A DNA stretch of 62,712 nucleotides, from assembly GCA_018260315.1 (NCBI GenBank), contig JAGLBJ010000002.1, forward strand, positions 1 through 62,712, given 5' to 3'. This document shows positions 14,886 through 24,734 of this stretch, one piece after another (within the stretch, counting starts at the first letter, position 1; the number at the start of each line of letters is the position of its first letter). The translations under genes were made by a program, and so were the position numbers. The notes beneath the pieces were generated by a model. That model was given only the letters and a program-made list of their open reading frames with translations. It was not told the origin of the DNA and searched no databases. The stretch comes from Moraxellaceae bacterium (GTDB taxonomy: Bacteria; Pseudomonadota; Gammaproteobacteria; Pseudomonadales; Moraxellaceae).

Positions 14886-15863
14886 TTACAATTCACTTAC
14901 AATCGCCTGACCAAGCTGCCAGACTGCGGTGGCATACATGCGGCTGCGGTTATACGTTGTAATCACCTGAAAATTAGGATAAGTAATATAATACGCCGGT
15001 CCGACCTCTTCCATCAACTTAATGCCACTGACTGCTTCATCATCACGTAATACCTGACCCGTCGGTTTTAAGCCCGCTTTTGCCAAAGCTGCGGCCGTGG
15101 TTGGTTTTAGCAAATCGGTTGATACAACCTGGGTATCGTCTAAGCCGGAATAAACACCACGTAACATGACCGGTTGATTGGGCTGCCAGCCATGCTGTTT
15201 TAAATAATTGGCAATCGACCCAATAGCATCAATGGCACTGTCGCGTAAATTAACCTGTCCGTCATGGTCATAATCGACCGCGTATTTACGGATACTGCTT
15301 GGCATAAACTGCGGATAGCCGATAGCCCCGGCATACGAACTACGGATCGTGACGGGATTTAAATGTTGATCACGGGCATAGACCAACAGTTCGGCCAATT
15401 CGTCTGTAAAATAATCGGCGCGGCGCGGAAAACCGAACGCTAAAGTACTTAATGCATCAATGGCACGAAACGAGCCGGTATTTGAACCAAAGCCTGTTTC
15501 AACGCCCAAAATACCTAAAATAGCTGCCCGTGGCACCCCATATTCTTTTTCTGCTCGGTTTAAGGCTTCCTGATAAAGCCGGGCAAATGCCACGCCTTTT
15601 GAGATTTTTTGAGTGGTTAAAAACTGTTCGCGATATTCATACCAGGGTTTGCTTTCGCCCGGGGTATTCATAATGCTTAAAATGCGCGGCTTTGTTAGGG
15701 CATTGTCCATAATTTGGTCAACGCGAGTGGCCTCAAAACCATATTGCTTAACCATGCGTTCACGAAATGCAGGATACGCAGGGTCTAGGGAAAAATCACC
15801 CGCTTGCGTTTGTGCATTTATGGCTACGGCGCTGACCAATAAAAATTGAGTCCATAATTTCAT
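14886..15863 (-). CDS. mltB: Membrane-associated lytic murein transglycosylase B
   Basis: 325 residues with a signal peptide (about 1-21). The MltB/SltB1-type catalytic Glu122 sits in GILGVETGFGSNTG, followed by the family blocks YAGAIGYPQFMPSS and DYDHDGQVNLRDS. It cleaves the MurNAc-GlcNAc bond with 1,6-anhydro formation. No lipobox Cys is visible at the end of the signal peptide, so this may be the soluble periplasmic form and not the lipoprotein. rodA lies 205 bp upstream on the same strand. Confidence 0.93.
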   Translation of the reverse strand: MKLWTQFLLVSAVAINAQTQAGDFSLDPAYPAFRERMVKQYGFEATRVDQIMDNALTKPRILSIMNTPGESKPWYEYREQFLTTQKISKGVAFARLYQEALNRAEKEYGVPRAAILGILGVETGFGSNTGSFRAIDALSTLAFGFPRRADYFTDELAELLVYARDQHLNPVTIRSSYAGAIGYPQFMPSSIRKYAVDYDHDGQVNLRDSAIDAIGSIANYLKQHGWQPNQPVMLRGVYSGLDDTQVVSTDLLKPTTAAALAKAGLKPTGQVLRDDEAVSGIKLMEEVGPAYYITYPNFQVITTYNRSRMYATAVWQLGQAIVSEL

Positions 15864-16068
15864 AAATATCGTCCTAAAATGCCGGCTACGGCGTTATGAT
15901 AAAGATTGAAAGCGCTTTTGTTTAGTTTAACGATATTTTAAGGTAGAAATCGTGGTTTTAAAGCGTAAATTGTTTAGATGAGTTGTTTAGTAAATAATTA
16001 AGTTAATGAAATAGCCGGGTTAAAAACGGTTGAACTTCAAAACTCATAAATCGAGTAGACTGAAGGCA

Positions 16069-17211
16069 TTAACGATGGGTCCGAATCGACATTAAAATGC
16101 CAAATCCGGCCATTAACGTAATAACCGCCGTGCCGCCATAACTGACAAAAGGCAAAGGCACCCCCACAACCGGTAAAATGCCACTGACCATGCCCGCGTT
16201 TACAAACACATACACAAAAAATGATAACGCAATCGCACCAGCTAACAAGCGGCTAAAATTGTCGGGAACCTGATAGGCGATCACCAGCGCTCGCATAATC
16301 ACCAGCGTATACAGCAGCAGTAAGAGCGCAATGCCAAATAACCCGTTTTCTTCACTGTAGGCGGCAATAATAAAATCGGTATGACCTTCAGGCAAAAAGT
16401 GTAAATGCGACTGGCTGCCCTGCAAGTAACCTTTGCCAAGCAAACCGCCCGACCCAATGGCGGTTTTGGATTGAATGATATTCCAGCCGGTGCCTAATGC
16501 GTCTGCTTCGGGGTTAAATACTGTAATAATGCGCTGTTTTTGAAAATCATGTAACAGATAAAACCAGGCAACCGGTAAAAATGCTGCAATAAGCATTGAA
16601 AGTACGCCAATCATCCACCAGTGCAGGCCGGCCAGAAATAATACAAAAATACCCGCAGCACTTACCAATAGCGCCGTGCCTAAATCGGGTTGCCGCGCAA
16701 TCAACAGGGCGGGTAAGGCGATAAGCGCTACCGTTGTTAATACACTGGAAAATTTAGGCGGTAAAAGCTGTTTGGACAAAAACCAGGCAATCATCATGGG
16801 CACGCCTAGTTTTAAAAATTCTGAGGGCTGGACGCTCCCCACGCCCGGAAAACTAAGCCAGCGCCTTGCACCTAAACGCACCTGACCAACGAGGGCCACC
16901 AGTACCAGTAAAATCACGCCGATTGAATAAAACCACGGTGCAAAGCCTTGATATACTTTAGGCGGTATTTGTGCAATTAAAAACATAAGGGTATATGCTA
17001 AGCCAAAACTGATAACTTGGCGCATGACCATAGCGGTGTCGCGCTCGGACGCACTGTATAAAATAAATAATCCTAACGCATTGATACATAATAATAAAAA
17101 TAACAAAATAGGGTCGATGTGCAGTCGCTCAAGCCCGGTAGGCTTTAAGTTCATAGTCGAACCGTCGCGCGGGGCACGGCGTAAAAAACGGGATTGATAG
17201 TGCTCGGGCAT
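16069..17211 (-). CDS. rodA: RodA, elongasome SEDS glycosyltransferase
   Basis: About 380 residues, ten membrane helices, SEDS family: polymerises lipid II in the rod complex with PBP2 (mrdA is at 58.4 kb here, not adjacent as in many bacteria). Signatures seen: AQIPPKVY, RWLSFPGVGSVQPSEF, RQPDLGTALL, NIIQSKTAIGSGGLLGKG and VVGVPLPFVSYGG. I chose the ATG at 17211 (AAGG six bases upstream); a longer frame opens with TTG at 17259 without a ribosome site, and a third candidate ATG lies 19 codons further in. Confidence 0.93.
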   Translation of the reverse strand: MPEHYQSRFLRRAPRDGSTMNLKPTGLERLHIDPILLFLLLCINALGLFILYSASERDTAMVMRQVISFGLAYTLMFLIAQIPPKVYQGFAPWFYSIGVILLVLVALVGQVRLGARRWLSFPGVGSVQPSEFLKLGVPMMIAWFLSKQLLPPKFSSVLTTVALIALPALLIARQPDLGTALLVSAAGIFVLFLAGLHWWMIGVLSMLIAAFLPVAWFYLLHDFQKQRIITVFNPEADALGTGWNIIQSKTAIGSGGLLGKGYLQGSQSHLHFLPEGHTDFIIAAYSEENGLFGIALLLLLYTLVIMRALVIAYQVPDNFSRLLAGAIALSFFVYVFVNAGMVSGILPVVGVPLPFVSYGGTAVITLMAGFGILMSIRTHR

Positions 17212-17608
17212 ACGGGGCCTTAAGTTGGCAAAAATAACAGGATAAACGCGCTTAAACAATGGCAGAGGTTGGCGGTCGTATCATAGCAAATTCTAGGCAG
17301 AGGAGCAGCGTTCGATGGTCTTATTGAGTAAAAAGTAGTGTATCAAGTGAATGATTTGCTGTTGTTTTGTATAATGAGGCCTTGCAAGAAACTATTTTTT
17401 TAACAGGCCCTTATAATAGATAGCCATTTTAGACGAGCGTGTAATCATCAAGGGTATGGGTGATTATTAAACGAATTTTTTTCAATACCCGTATTTGATA
17501 GTGCTGGTAAACCCATGATTATTACATCCTATTGAAGACATGTTCAGGTGGTTATGTTGGGGTCATCAATTTAAATTATTACGGTATTAAGTTAACAGGC
17601 AGTGCATT
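17212..17608. other. Intergenic region between rodA and the SDR gene
   Basis: Divergent spacer of nearly 400 bp. A TATAAT-type hexamer (in TTTTGTATAATGAGG near 17375) could be a plus-strand -10 but lacks a convincing -35. No small gene or RNA structure was recognised. Confidence 0.4.
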
Positions 17609-18412
17609 ATGAAAACGTTTAAGGAAAAATTGGCCCTAGTCACGGGTGGCGCGCAAGGAGTCGGGCGTTTACTGGCACTGGGATTGGGCCAGCGCGGTTG
17701 TCATGTTATCGTGGTGGATATCAATGGCGAAAAAGCGCAATTGGTGGCTGCCGAAGTCCGTGCCTTGGGCGTGCAAGCCTGGCATTATGAGCTGGATATT
17801 TCTGATTTAGACGCGGTCAAGCAATTAAGAACGCGCGTCAGTCAGGATATTGGCCGCATTGATTTATTGATTAACAATGCTGGCACCGTATTTGGGGGTA
17901 ACTTTGAAAGCGTGCCACTTGAAAAGCATTTGCTGATCTATAATGTGAATATTGCAGGCCTAGTGGCCTTAACGCACTGCTTTTTTACCGATTTATTGGC
18001 CGGCAGCGACACGCACCTGGTTAATATGGCCTCGGCGGCAGGTTATGTAGGCTTGCCCTATGGCTCAACCTTTGCCTCATCTAAAGCGGCAGTGATTAGC
18101 TTTTCCGACTCTATCCGTATGGAATTGGCCGAGCGCAACTTAACGCAATTACACGTTACGACGGTTTCTCCAAGTTATATCAATTCCGATACGTTCATGG
18201 GCGTTCGGGCACCGCGTTTATTGCCTTTGCTAGATCCAAAGTTTGTGGCCGAGCGTATTTTATCGGCTATACAGGACAATGAGGTTGAACTGCGCGAGCC
18301 ATTTATGGTTAAGGCGTTAGGGTTGCTTAAAGTCTTGCCTACAGGGTTTGCCGATAAAGCTGCACAACGCATGGGCATTACACGCAGTATGCTGTTATGG
18401 ACGGGTCGATAA
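17609..18412 (+). CDS. SDR-family protein with Phe in place of catalytic Tyr
   Basis: 267 residues with a classical short-chain dehydrogenase fold: cofactor loop TGGAQGVGR (12-20), NNAG (89-92), catalytic Ser142 in NMASAAG and Lys159. The usual YxxxK is FASSK (Phe155), from codon TTT; a Tyr lies four residues earlier (151). Asp37 after the second strand suggests NAD preference. Either catalysis is lost or altered, or Tyr151 substitutes. It stands alone, between divergent rodA and a convergent unknown gene, and lacks a strong ribosome site (AGG at about 10 bases). Substrate unknown. Confidence 0.85.
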   Translation: MKTFKEKLALVTGGAQGVGRLLALGLGQRGCHVIVVDINGEKAQLVAAEVRALGVQAWHYELDISDLDAVKQLRTRVSQDIGRIDLLINNAGTVFGGNFESVPLEKHLLIYNVNIAGLVALTHCFFTDLLAGSDTHLVNMASAAGYVGLPYGSTFASSKAAVISFSDSIRMELAERNLTQLHVTTVSPSYINSDTFMGVRAPRLLPLLDPKFVAERILSAIQDNEVELREPFMVKALGLLKVLPTGFADKAAQRMGITRSMLLWTGR

Positions 18413-18507
18413 GATTGATAAATGAATGTTTAACCCGGCAAAAACCTTAACTATAAGGTCGATGAACCCGTGGTTAAAAATGGCATAAACGATTTGAGTG
18501 GGCTTAA

Positions 18508-19359
18508 TTAAGGCGTATGAGCTGCATTGGTCGTGGGTGTAACGGTATGCGGCATTTCATTTTTAGGCTGTAAAAAGATCCAGGCCAGCGTTGCGAAGGC
18601 AATGAGCATAATTAATACGATAATTCGCTGTAGGGTTGAAAATCCTGTATACCCAGATTTAACCAGTGTTGGCGGTGCATTGACTGGTGCGGCTTGCGCG
18701 GGCATTGCAGGCGGAACGGGGATTGAAAAATGCTCCGGCAACTGACCCGTAGATTCGTGAGGTAAGCTACCATGCTCAGTACCGGGCGGCAAGGCGTGTT
18801 CTGGGGGAGTCGTTTGCGCATTACGCATCATTTGATTAAGCTGATGAATAGCTACTTCAGGGTCGGTTAGAGTATCGACAGGCGATGGCGTCACATGCGA
18901 AGGCTTGGTTAAGCCCGCTAATTGCCACAGCCAATCGGGAGTAGGTTTAGCCTGCACAATTAACTCGGGTTGACCTTCAATCAGTTCACTAACGCCCTCT
19001 TCTCCTAAGCTTGCGGTATCGCTTAACATGAAGATTTCATCAAGCGTTACTTGGACAGTTTGGTCTATAAGGGGCTGGGTTTTAGGGCTATCAGCTTGTA
19101 TCAATTCATTCATGTGACGTAAAAATTCGGGCCGGTTTACCGTTTGCCAAAAATCTAGGGCGGCATGTCGATTGATTAAATTAAAAACCATGCCAGGCCC
19201 TTGCTCTTTTAGCAGGGCTGCAAGATGAATTAACGTGAAACCGACGGTATACTCGGTCAGTTGTTCGGTTTGGGCCGGGGTTAACTGGGCCGTTTGTCCT
19301 AAACCGTTTAAATCGGGTTGATGCGTTTGGATAATATGCGGATAAAGTGGAAAAGTCAT
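18508..19359 (-). CDS. Hypothetical tail-anchored protein
   Basis: 283 residues, not recognised. An N-terminal ~145 residues look soluble and helical, followed by a Pro-rich linker (about 175-230) and a single hydrophobic helix (about 245-265) very near the C-terminus, so a cytoplasmic domain tethered to the inner membrane is likely. It converges on the SDR gene and is followed (towards lower coordinates) by no clear terminator. Orientation and spacing (105 bp) put it downstream of sspB on the same strand, but co-transcription is uncertain. Confidence 0.65.
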   Translation of the reverse strand: MTFPLYPHIIQTHQPDLNGLGQTAQLTPAQTEQLTEYTVGFTLIHLAALLKEQGPGMVFNLINRHAALDFWQTVNRPEFLRHMNELIQADSPKTQPLIDQTVQVTLDEIFMLSDTASLGEEGVSELIEGQPELIVQAKPTPDWLWQLAGLTKPSHVTPSPVDTLTDPEVAIHQLNQMMRNAQTTPPEHALPPGTEHGSLPHESTGQLPEHFSIPVPPAMPAQAAPVNAPPTLVKSGYTGFSTLQRIIVLIMLIAFATLAWIFLQPKNEMPHTVTPTTNAAHTP

Positions 19360-19464
19360 GATTGGCTCCGACGCGTCTTATTTATCAAGTATAGTCAGTG
19401 AGGGAAGAAGCGTTGCTTACCGACCTGTTTTATCATAAATATTAGGTTACCCAAATACCAGGCC

Positions 19465-19905
19465 CTATTCGTCAAGTAAGCGCAAACTCGGTTTTTTAGT
19501 GGGCGTAACCGGTTCAGCAACGGCCGAGCCTGGCGTAGATGAGTCCGTTACAGGATTTGCTTCAGGCTGCTGTGCATACTCGTCTAAATCAAAAAACAGG
19601 CCTTGTCCGTTTTCGCGCGCATAAATTCCCAGTAATGCCGGCATAGGAATATAAATGGCAAAGGGTACGCCGCCAAAGCGTGCACTAAAACTGATAGCGT
19701 CTAACTCAATGCGAAAATTATGCACCGCCGTTGGCAGGGCATTGAGCACTATTTGGCCATCGCGGATATGTTGTTCGGGTACTTTCACATGCGGCAAGGT
19801 CGCATCGACCAAAATATACGGCGTTAAATGATTATCAACAATCCAGTCATATGTGGCACGTGTCAGGTAAGGCCGGGTCGGCGTTAAAGGGGTATTGTTA
19901 GCCAT
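19465..19905 (-). CDS. sspB: ClpXP specificity-enhancing factor SspB
   Basis: 146 residues from the ATG at 19905 (AGAG seven bases upstream; an upstream in-frame start at 19968 would add 21 residues unlike the family). SspB binds ssrA-tagged proteins and delivers them to ClpXP. The N-terminal substrate-binding domain (PYLTRATYDWIVDNHLTPYI, then NFRIELDAISFSARFGG) is followed by an acidic linker and a short C-terminal XB-type tail (KPSLRLLDE) that docks on ClpX. sspA lies just upstream, as in many gammaproteobacteria. Confidence 0.93.
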   Translation of the reverse strand: MANNTPLTPTRPYLTRATYDWIVDNHLTPYILVDATLPHVKVPEQHIRDGQIVLNALPTAVHNFRIELDAISFSARFGGVPFAIYIPMPALLGIYARENGQGLFFDLDEYAQQPEANPVTDSSTPGSAVAEPVTPTKKPSLRLLDE

Positions 19906-20109
19906 GTTGCACTCTAAGTATAGGGTATTAATAATGCCTAGCGTGCCATGCTCTGCGCTAAACTGCAATGCTTTATCATGATTTTACTGCAAACAATACG
20001 GTATTTAACGGTTGAATACATTAAAAACTCTCGAATAAAGGACGATATGGAGTGACTCCATTTTAACAATGTTCAATTTTTAATCTGAAAAATAATAATA
20101 AAAGCCTGA

Positions 20110-20727
20110 TTACAAGGAGGCCAGGAATGATTCTCGCTCGAATGCTCGCTGGCTGTAGGCCATTAGCGGTCCAGCCAAACGTCGATTGAGTTCAATACCC
20201 ATTTGGGGTAAACGCCAAAGCATAGGCGCCAGCAAACAGTCACATAACCCAAACTGGTCACGCAAAAACCAATGTTTATAACCAAATAACGGTGCCAGGC
20301 TGACTAAACTGTCATGCAGTTGCATGCGTGCATGTGCGGCAGCGTTTGCGTCTTGCGTATCTTGATGAGTTAATAAAATGTGTGCAAATTTGAGCCAATC
20401 CTGTTCAATACGCCAGGCATATTGGCGTTGTTCGGCGCGTTCGGCCGGGTTATCACCCAACAAACGGATTTGCCGAAAACGGTCTTCCAGATATTCTAAA
20501 ATGACCCGGGTCTCGTAAAGCTTGACTTGCCGGTCAACCAGGGTCGGCACCGTATGATACGGGTTTAAATCGGCCAAATCTTCATCTAGCGTGCCATCAA
20601 GCGTAATACGCTGATATTCAACCCGTTTTTCTGCCAGGGCCAGTTGAATAACATGACTTGCATAATGATTTTGAGCGGTATATAACAACAACGCAGGGCC
20701 TGATAACAGTAAAGCGGCAACGGACAT
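20110..20727 (-). CDS. sspA: Stringent starvation protein A
   Basis: About 205 residues with a GST fold: thioredoxin-like N-terminal half (family motif DLNPYHTVPTLVDR) and helical C-terminal half (SLAPLFGYKHWFLRDQFGLCDCLLAPMLWRLPQMGIEL is the conserved region, seen in pieces). SspA binds RNA polymerase and helps stationary-phase and acid-stress transcription. I chose the ATG at 20727; a longer frame (to 20787, TTG) would add a hydrophobic N-terminus not typical of the family. No strong ribosome site favours any of them. sspB follows after 204 bp. Confidence 0.88.
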   Translation of the reverse strand: MSVAALLLSGPALLLYTAQNHYASHVIQLALAEKRVEYQRITLDGTLDEDLADLNPYHTVPTLVDRQVKLYETRVILEYLEDRFRQIRLLGDNPAERAEQRQYAWRIEQDWLKFAHILLTHQDTQDANAAAHARMQLHDSLVSLAPLFGYKHWFLRDQFGLCDCLLAPMLWRLPQMGIELNRRLAGPLMAYSQRAFERESFLASL

Positions 20728-20979
20728 GCAGGCAATCATCAAGGCAAGTAAAGAATGTATAGCATACCAAAATTTACTGAGCAACAATGCTTAAATACGG
20801 CAATTTCATGTTGTAACACCGGACAGGGTGCAGCAGATTATTGGTCTTGTTATGCGTTATAATGAGACCTTAACCCCATTAAAATGCACGTCCGATAACG
20901 CCGCATTCCTTGCTACGCCAAGTCTCAAGGACGTTAAAATTCCTGCGCTTTTATAGTATTTTATGATAGAGAACTGCAT

Positions 20980-23016
20980 ATGAAACCCTACACCCATTTG
21001 CTCGAACCCTTAAATCTAGGCTTTACCCAGCTACGTAACCGTGTGGTGATGGGGTCAATGCATACCGGTCTGGAAGACCGTTTTTATCATTATCCCAAAC
21101 TTGCAGCGTATTTTGCAGAGCGCGCTAAAGGCGGCGTAGGTCTTATCATTACGGGAGGAATCTCGCCCAACCGTCAAGGCTGGTTACTGCCGATGGGCGG
21201 TACGATGAACCGCCTGACCGATGTGATTAATCATAAACTTGTTACCCATGCTGTCCATCAGCATGGCAGCAAAATTTTACTGCAGATTTTACATGCAGGC
21301 CGCTACGGGTTTCAGCCTTTTGTAGTGTCGGCCAGTCCGATAAAATCGCCAATTTCTAAATTCAAACCGCGCCAATTAACCGAAAAGGAAATTTTTTCAA
21401 CTATTAAAGACTATGCCCATTCAGCCCATTTGGCGCAAATGGCAGGCTACGATGGCGTTGAAATTATGGGTTCTGAAGGCTATTTAATCAATCAGTTTTT
21501 AAGTTCACATGTTAATCAACGTACCGATAGCTGGGGTGGCGGTATTGAAAACCGAATGCGTTTGGCGGTTGAAATTACCAAAGCGGTACGGGAGGCGGTT
21601 GGGGCAAAGTTTATTATTAGTTTTAGGTTGTCGATGATTGATTTGGTTCAAAACGGCAACACGATGGACGAGGTTATTCTAATCGCTCAAGCCCTCGAAA
21701 AAGCTGGCGTAACCTTGCTAAATTCGGGGATTGGCTGGCATGAAGCGCGTATTCCGACTATTGTAACATCGGTACCGCGAGCTGCGTTTGTAGAATATAC
21801 GGCGATGGTTAAAATGCACGTCAAAATCCCCGTGATTGCCGCAAATCGGATTAATATGCCCGAAACGGCGGAACAAATTTTAGCCTATGGGCAAGCTGAT
21901 TTAATTCAAATGGCGCGTCCGTTTTTGGCCGACCCGGAGTGGGTTAATAAAGTCCAAACGCAGCGTACCGATGAAATTAATACGTGCATTGCCTGTAATC
22001 AAGCCTGTTTAGACCATACGTTTAGTGGCAAACGGGTGACGTGCCTGGTAAATCCGCGAGCTTGTTATGAAACTGAACTGGTGTATGTTAAAACCAAAAA
22101 ACCACGTCGCATTGCGGTCATTGGCGGCGGAGTGGCTGGACTATCGGCGGCTACGGTTGCAGCAGAACGCGGGCATCACGTCACGCTGTTTGAAGCACAA
22201 CCTGATATTGGCGGACAGTTTAATCTAGCGCGCGTGGTGCCGGGTAAAGAAGAATTTAACGAAACCATTCGCTATTTTAAAACATTACTGGCTAAATATA
22301 AGGTCGATGTTCGGTTAAATACGACTGCTACGAAAGACCAACTGGCCCAGGACCGGTACGATGATGTGATTGTTGCGACGGGTGTCGTACCGCGTGACTT
22401 AAAACTTGAAGGTTCCCAATTACCCCATGTGCTTAGTTATGCTGAAGTGTTGCGAGGCGCTGAAGTGGGCGAGCGCGTGGCGGTTATTGGCGCGGGCGGT
22501 ATCGGGTTTGATGTGAGTGAGTTTTTATTGCATTATCCTACAACACCACAACCGCAGCCGTTAGCCGATTGGCAAAGAGAGTGGGGTGTTGATGCAACTC
22601 CCGATTACACCACAGAAGGGGGCCTTGCGTGGCCTGAAATGGAGCCGCCGTTACGCCAGATTTATTTGTTGCAACGTAAAACCACGCCTGTGGGCTCGGG
22701 ACTTGGCAAAACGACCGGCTGGGTTCATCGTGCCTCGCTTAAGAAACATCAGGTGCGCATGATGCGGGGCGTGGAATACGAACGCATTACGCCGGAAGGC
22801 TTATGGATTAACGTTGATGGGCAAGACCAGTTATTGCGCGTTGATACCATCGTGGTTTGCGCAGGTCAGGAATCGGTACGGGATTTAATGCCAGCCGATT
22901 CAGGCGTTAAAGGTAATGGGCCGCAGTATCATTTAATCGGTGGGGCCAAGTTGGCCGCAGAGCTTGATGCCAAACGTGCGATTCGTGACGGGGCGGAATT
23001 GGCCGCACGATTATAA
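20980..23016 (+). CDS. fadH: 2,4-dienoyl-CoA reductase (NADPH)
   Basis: 678 residues in three parts: an FMN-binding TIM barrel of the OYE family (1-~345), a 4Fe-4S site (CIACNQACLD...VTCLVNPRAC, about 338-365), and an FAD/NADPH domain with GGGVAGLSAA (about 383) and GAGGIGFDVSEF (about 506). It reduces the 2,4-dienoyl-CoA intermediates of unsaturated fatty acid beta-oxidation. Length and domain order match E. coli FadH. Monocistronic or leading the following PPTase gene, which starts within about 25-100 bp. Confidence 0.94.
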   Translation: MKPYTHLLEPLNLGFTQLRNRVVMGSMHTGLEDRFYHYPKLAAYFAERAKGGVGLIITGGISPNRQGWLLPMGGTMNRLTDVINHKLVTHAVHQHGSKILLQILHAGRYGFQPFVVSASPIKSPISKFKPRQLTEKEIFSTIKDYAHSAHLAQMAGYDGVEIMGSEGYLINQFLSSHVNQRTDSWGGGIENRMRLAVEITKAVREAVGAKFIISFRLSMIDLVQNGNTMDEVILIAQALEKAGVTLLNSGIGWHEARIPTIVTSVPRAAFVEYTAMVKMHVKIPVIAANRINMPETAEQILAYGQADLIQMARPFLADPEWVNKVQTQRTDEINTCIACNQACLDHTFSGKRVTCLVNPRACYETELVYVKTKKPRRIAVIGGGVAGLSAATVAAERGHHVTLFEAQPDIGGQFNLARVVPGKEEFNETIRYFKTLLAKYKVDVRLNTTATKDQLAQDRYDDVIVATGVVPRDLKLEGSQLPHVLSYAEVLRGAEVGERVAVIGAGGIGFDVSEFLLHYPTTPQPQPLADWQREWGVDATPDYTTEGGLAWPEMEPPLRQIYLLQRKTTPVGSGLGKTTGWVHRASLKKHQVRMMRGVEYERITPEGLWINVDGQDQLLRVDTIVVCAGQESVRDLMPADSGVKGNGPQYHLIGGAKLAAELDAKRAIRDGAELAARL

Positions 23017-23115
23017 TCCTAAACACAGGAAAGACGAACCATTTTTAAGTTTGATTATACAGGTTCCAGTTCATGGACTGGGGCTTGCATATCGCTGCAT
23101 GCGGCTGAAATTGAA

Positions 23116-23757
23116 ATGTTTAAACGGCAGGTGACTGGTCAGCATGGCACGCTTAGCCAAGCCATTGAACAGGCGCATTCAAAGCGTCAGGCCGAATTTT
23201 GGGCAGGGCGTTATGCGGCATCGCTGGCACTTGAGCAATTAGGCGCTATTCATCAGCCGCTCTTATTAAACCGGCAACCTGATGGCCGCGCCGATTTTCC
23301 CCGTTTTACGATCGGCAGCATCAGTCATAGTCAAGCGTTGGCGGTAGCGCTGGCGGCGTGGTATCCACAGATCCAACGTATCGGCATTGATCTTCAACAG
23401 CTAATGCCTTTAAGTCGCGCTGAACGGCTGATGACGCGTATTATGCAGCCTCAGGAATTCAGGCTGGGCGCACGTTTAAATCATGACCCTGCACAATGGC
23501 TAACATGGATTTTTAGCGCCAAGGAAGCCCTGTTTAAAATGCTGTATCCCGACGTTCTAAAAATTATGCCATTTAATGCAGCTTCTGTTATAGCTTATCA
23601 TGCAGGTATTATTACAATGCAATTACAATGCAACTGGGGAAAATGGCCTGTTGCGACCGAATTTCGGCTGCATCTTGTAGCCTTAAATCAGGCGGTGATG
23701 GTCTATGGATTGATTGACAGCCCCATTTTAAGCGTTGGAAACAATAGGTTGTCGTAA
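23116..23757 (+). CDS. 4'-phosphopantetheinyl transferase (Sfp/AcpT-like)
   Basis: 213 residues from the first ATG. The Sfp-type motifs are present: GIDLQQ (Mg-binding Asp92) and FSAKEALFK (Lys136, Glu137, Lys141), with the upstream GSISHS block. It transfers phosphopantetheine from CoA to a carrier protein. The same frame stays open upstream to 23023 and reads family-like (FKFDYTGSSSW, SLHAAEIEMF), but contains no ATG, GTG or TTG in a suitable place; an ATT at 23041, about 10 bases after AGGA, is the best candidate for the true start. No carrier-protein gene is nearby. Confidence 0.83.
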   Translation: MFKRQVTGQHGTLSQAIEQAHSKRQAEFWAGRYAASLALEQLGAIHQPLLLNRQPDGRADFPRFTIGSISHSQALAVALAAWYPQIQRIGIDLQQLMPLSRAERLMTRIMQPQEFRLGARLNHDPAQWLTWIFSAKEALFKMLYPDVLKIMPFNAASVIAYHAGIITMQLQCNWGKWPVATEFRLHLVALNQAVMVYGLIDSPILSVGNNRLS

Positions 23758-23769
23758 AGACTTTATAGA

Positions 23770-24681
23770 ATGATCAGATTGGCTGTTTTCGCCGATATCC
23801 ATGGCAAGTTTTTATTGCCCTTTAAGCTGGTGCAGCATTACCAGAACATCACGGGCGAGAAAATTGATTTCATGTTGCAATGTGGCGATATGGGTGCAGT
23901 GCCCGATAAAACCCGCATGGATAAAGCGACGTTGCGTCATATGCAGCATGACCATGATGCACAGGGCTTTATTGATAATTTTGTAACGCCAAAAGCGGCC
24001 GTCAAAGCGCTATTGGACTCATTAAATATCAATAAGTTATGCGTGCACGGTAATCATGAAGACCACGATTTTTTGGATAAACTCGAGCAGGTTCACGCGC
24101 TATACCTGCCTTTAACGTCAGAACGTACCCATTTTCCGCAAGCTGCCTGTTTCAGTCTTGATGCCTATCAACGAGTGTGTGTCGTAGCGGAGTACTGTTG
24201 GTATTTGAAAAAAAGGACTGAAAATGGCACCGAATGGCTAACGGTGATCGGCATTGGGCGCATTGGTGACCGCAAAAGCCGCACTGACGGGCAGTTTATC
24301 TAGGATTATGAAATAGAACGGTTAAAAACCCTATATCGTGCCAAACAGTCGTTTGATATTTTGCTGACTCACGATAAAGCCGGTGACAATGCGCGCGGTT
24401 ACAGTATGGTGCAAATTGATGAACTGTTAAATCATCAGGCGTTTTCGTATCATTTCTATAGGCATACGGGCGAACCGTTCCATCAAATGACGGCTTCAAA
24501 CGGTATCACCCAGGCAGTTAAAGTCAGGGAACTGGAATTTCGTCAAGGCCGGTTGGAAGAAGGCTGCATGCTGATTGTGGAAAAAACGGGCGACGATATT
24601 GCCTTAAAGCCCGTGCCATTGAAAAATTTAAGCCTGTTTGGGCAAAAAACCTGGCGTTTTATTAACTCAATGCCCACATGA
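23770..24681 (+). pseudogene. Calcineurin-like metallophosphoesterase interrupted by amber codon
   Basis: A single reading frame of 303 sense positions with one internal stop, TAG at 24301-24303. The N-terminal part holds FADIHGKF, CGDMG and HGNHED, the metal-binding blocks of the calcineurin-like phosphoesterase fold; the part after the stop resumes at once in the same frame (DYEIERLK) and contains the missing late block LLTHDKAGDN. The remainder continues to 24681. There are no frameshifts, so a recent point mutation (for example CAG to TAG), amber readthrough, or a sequencing error are all possible. Homologues of unknown substrate. Starts 12 bp after the PPTase stop. Confidence 0.82.
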
Positions 24682-24734
24682 CTCGGCATGCAATATTATA
24701 AAAATGGTATATGACCCTTCATAAAGCGTACTCA

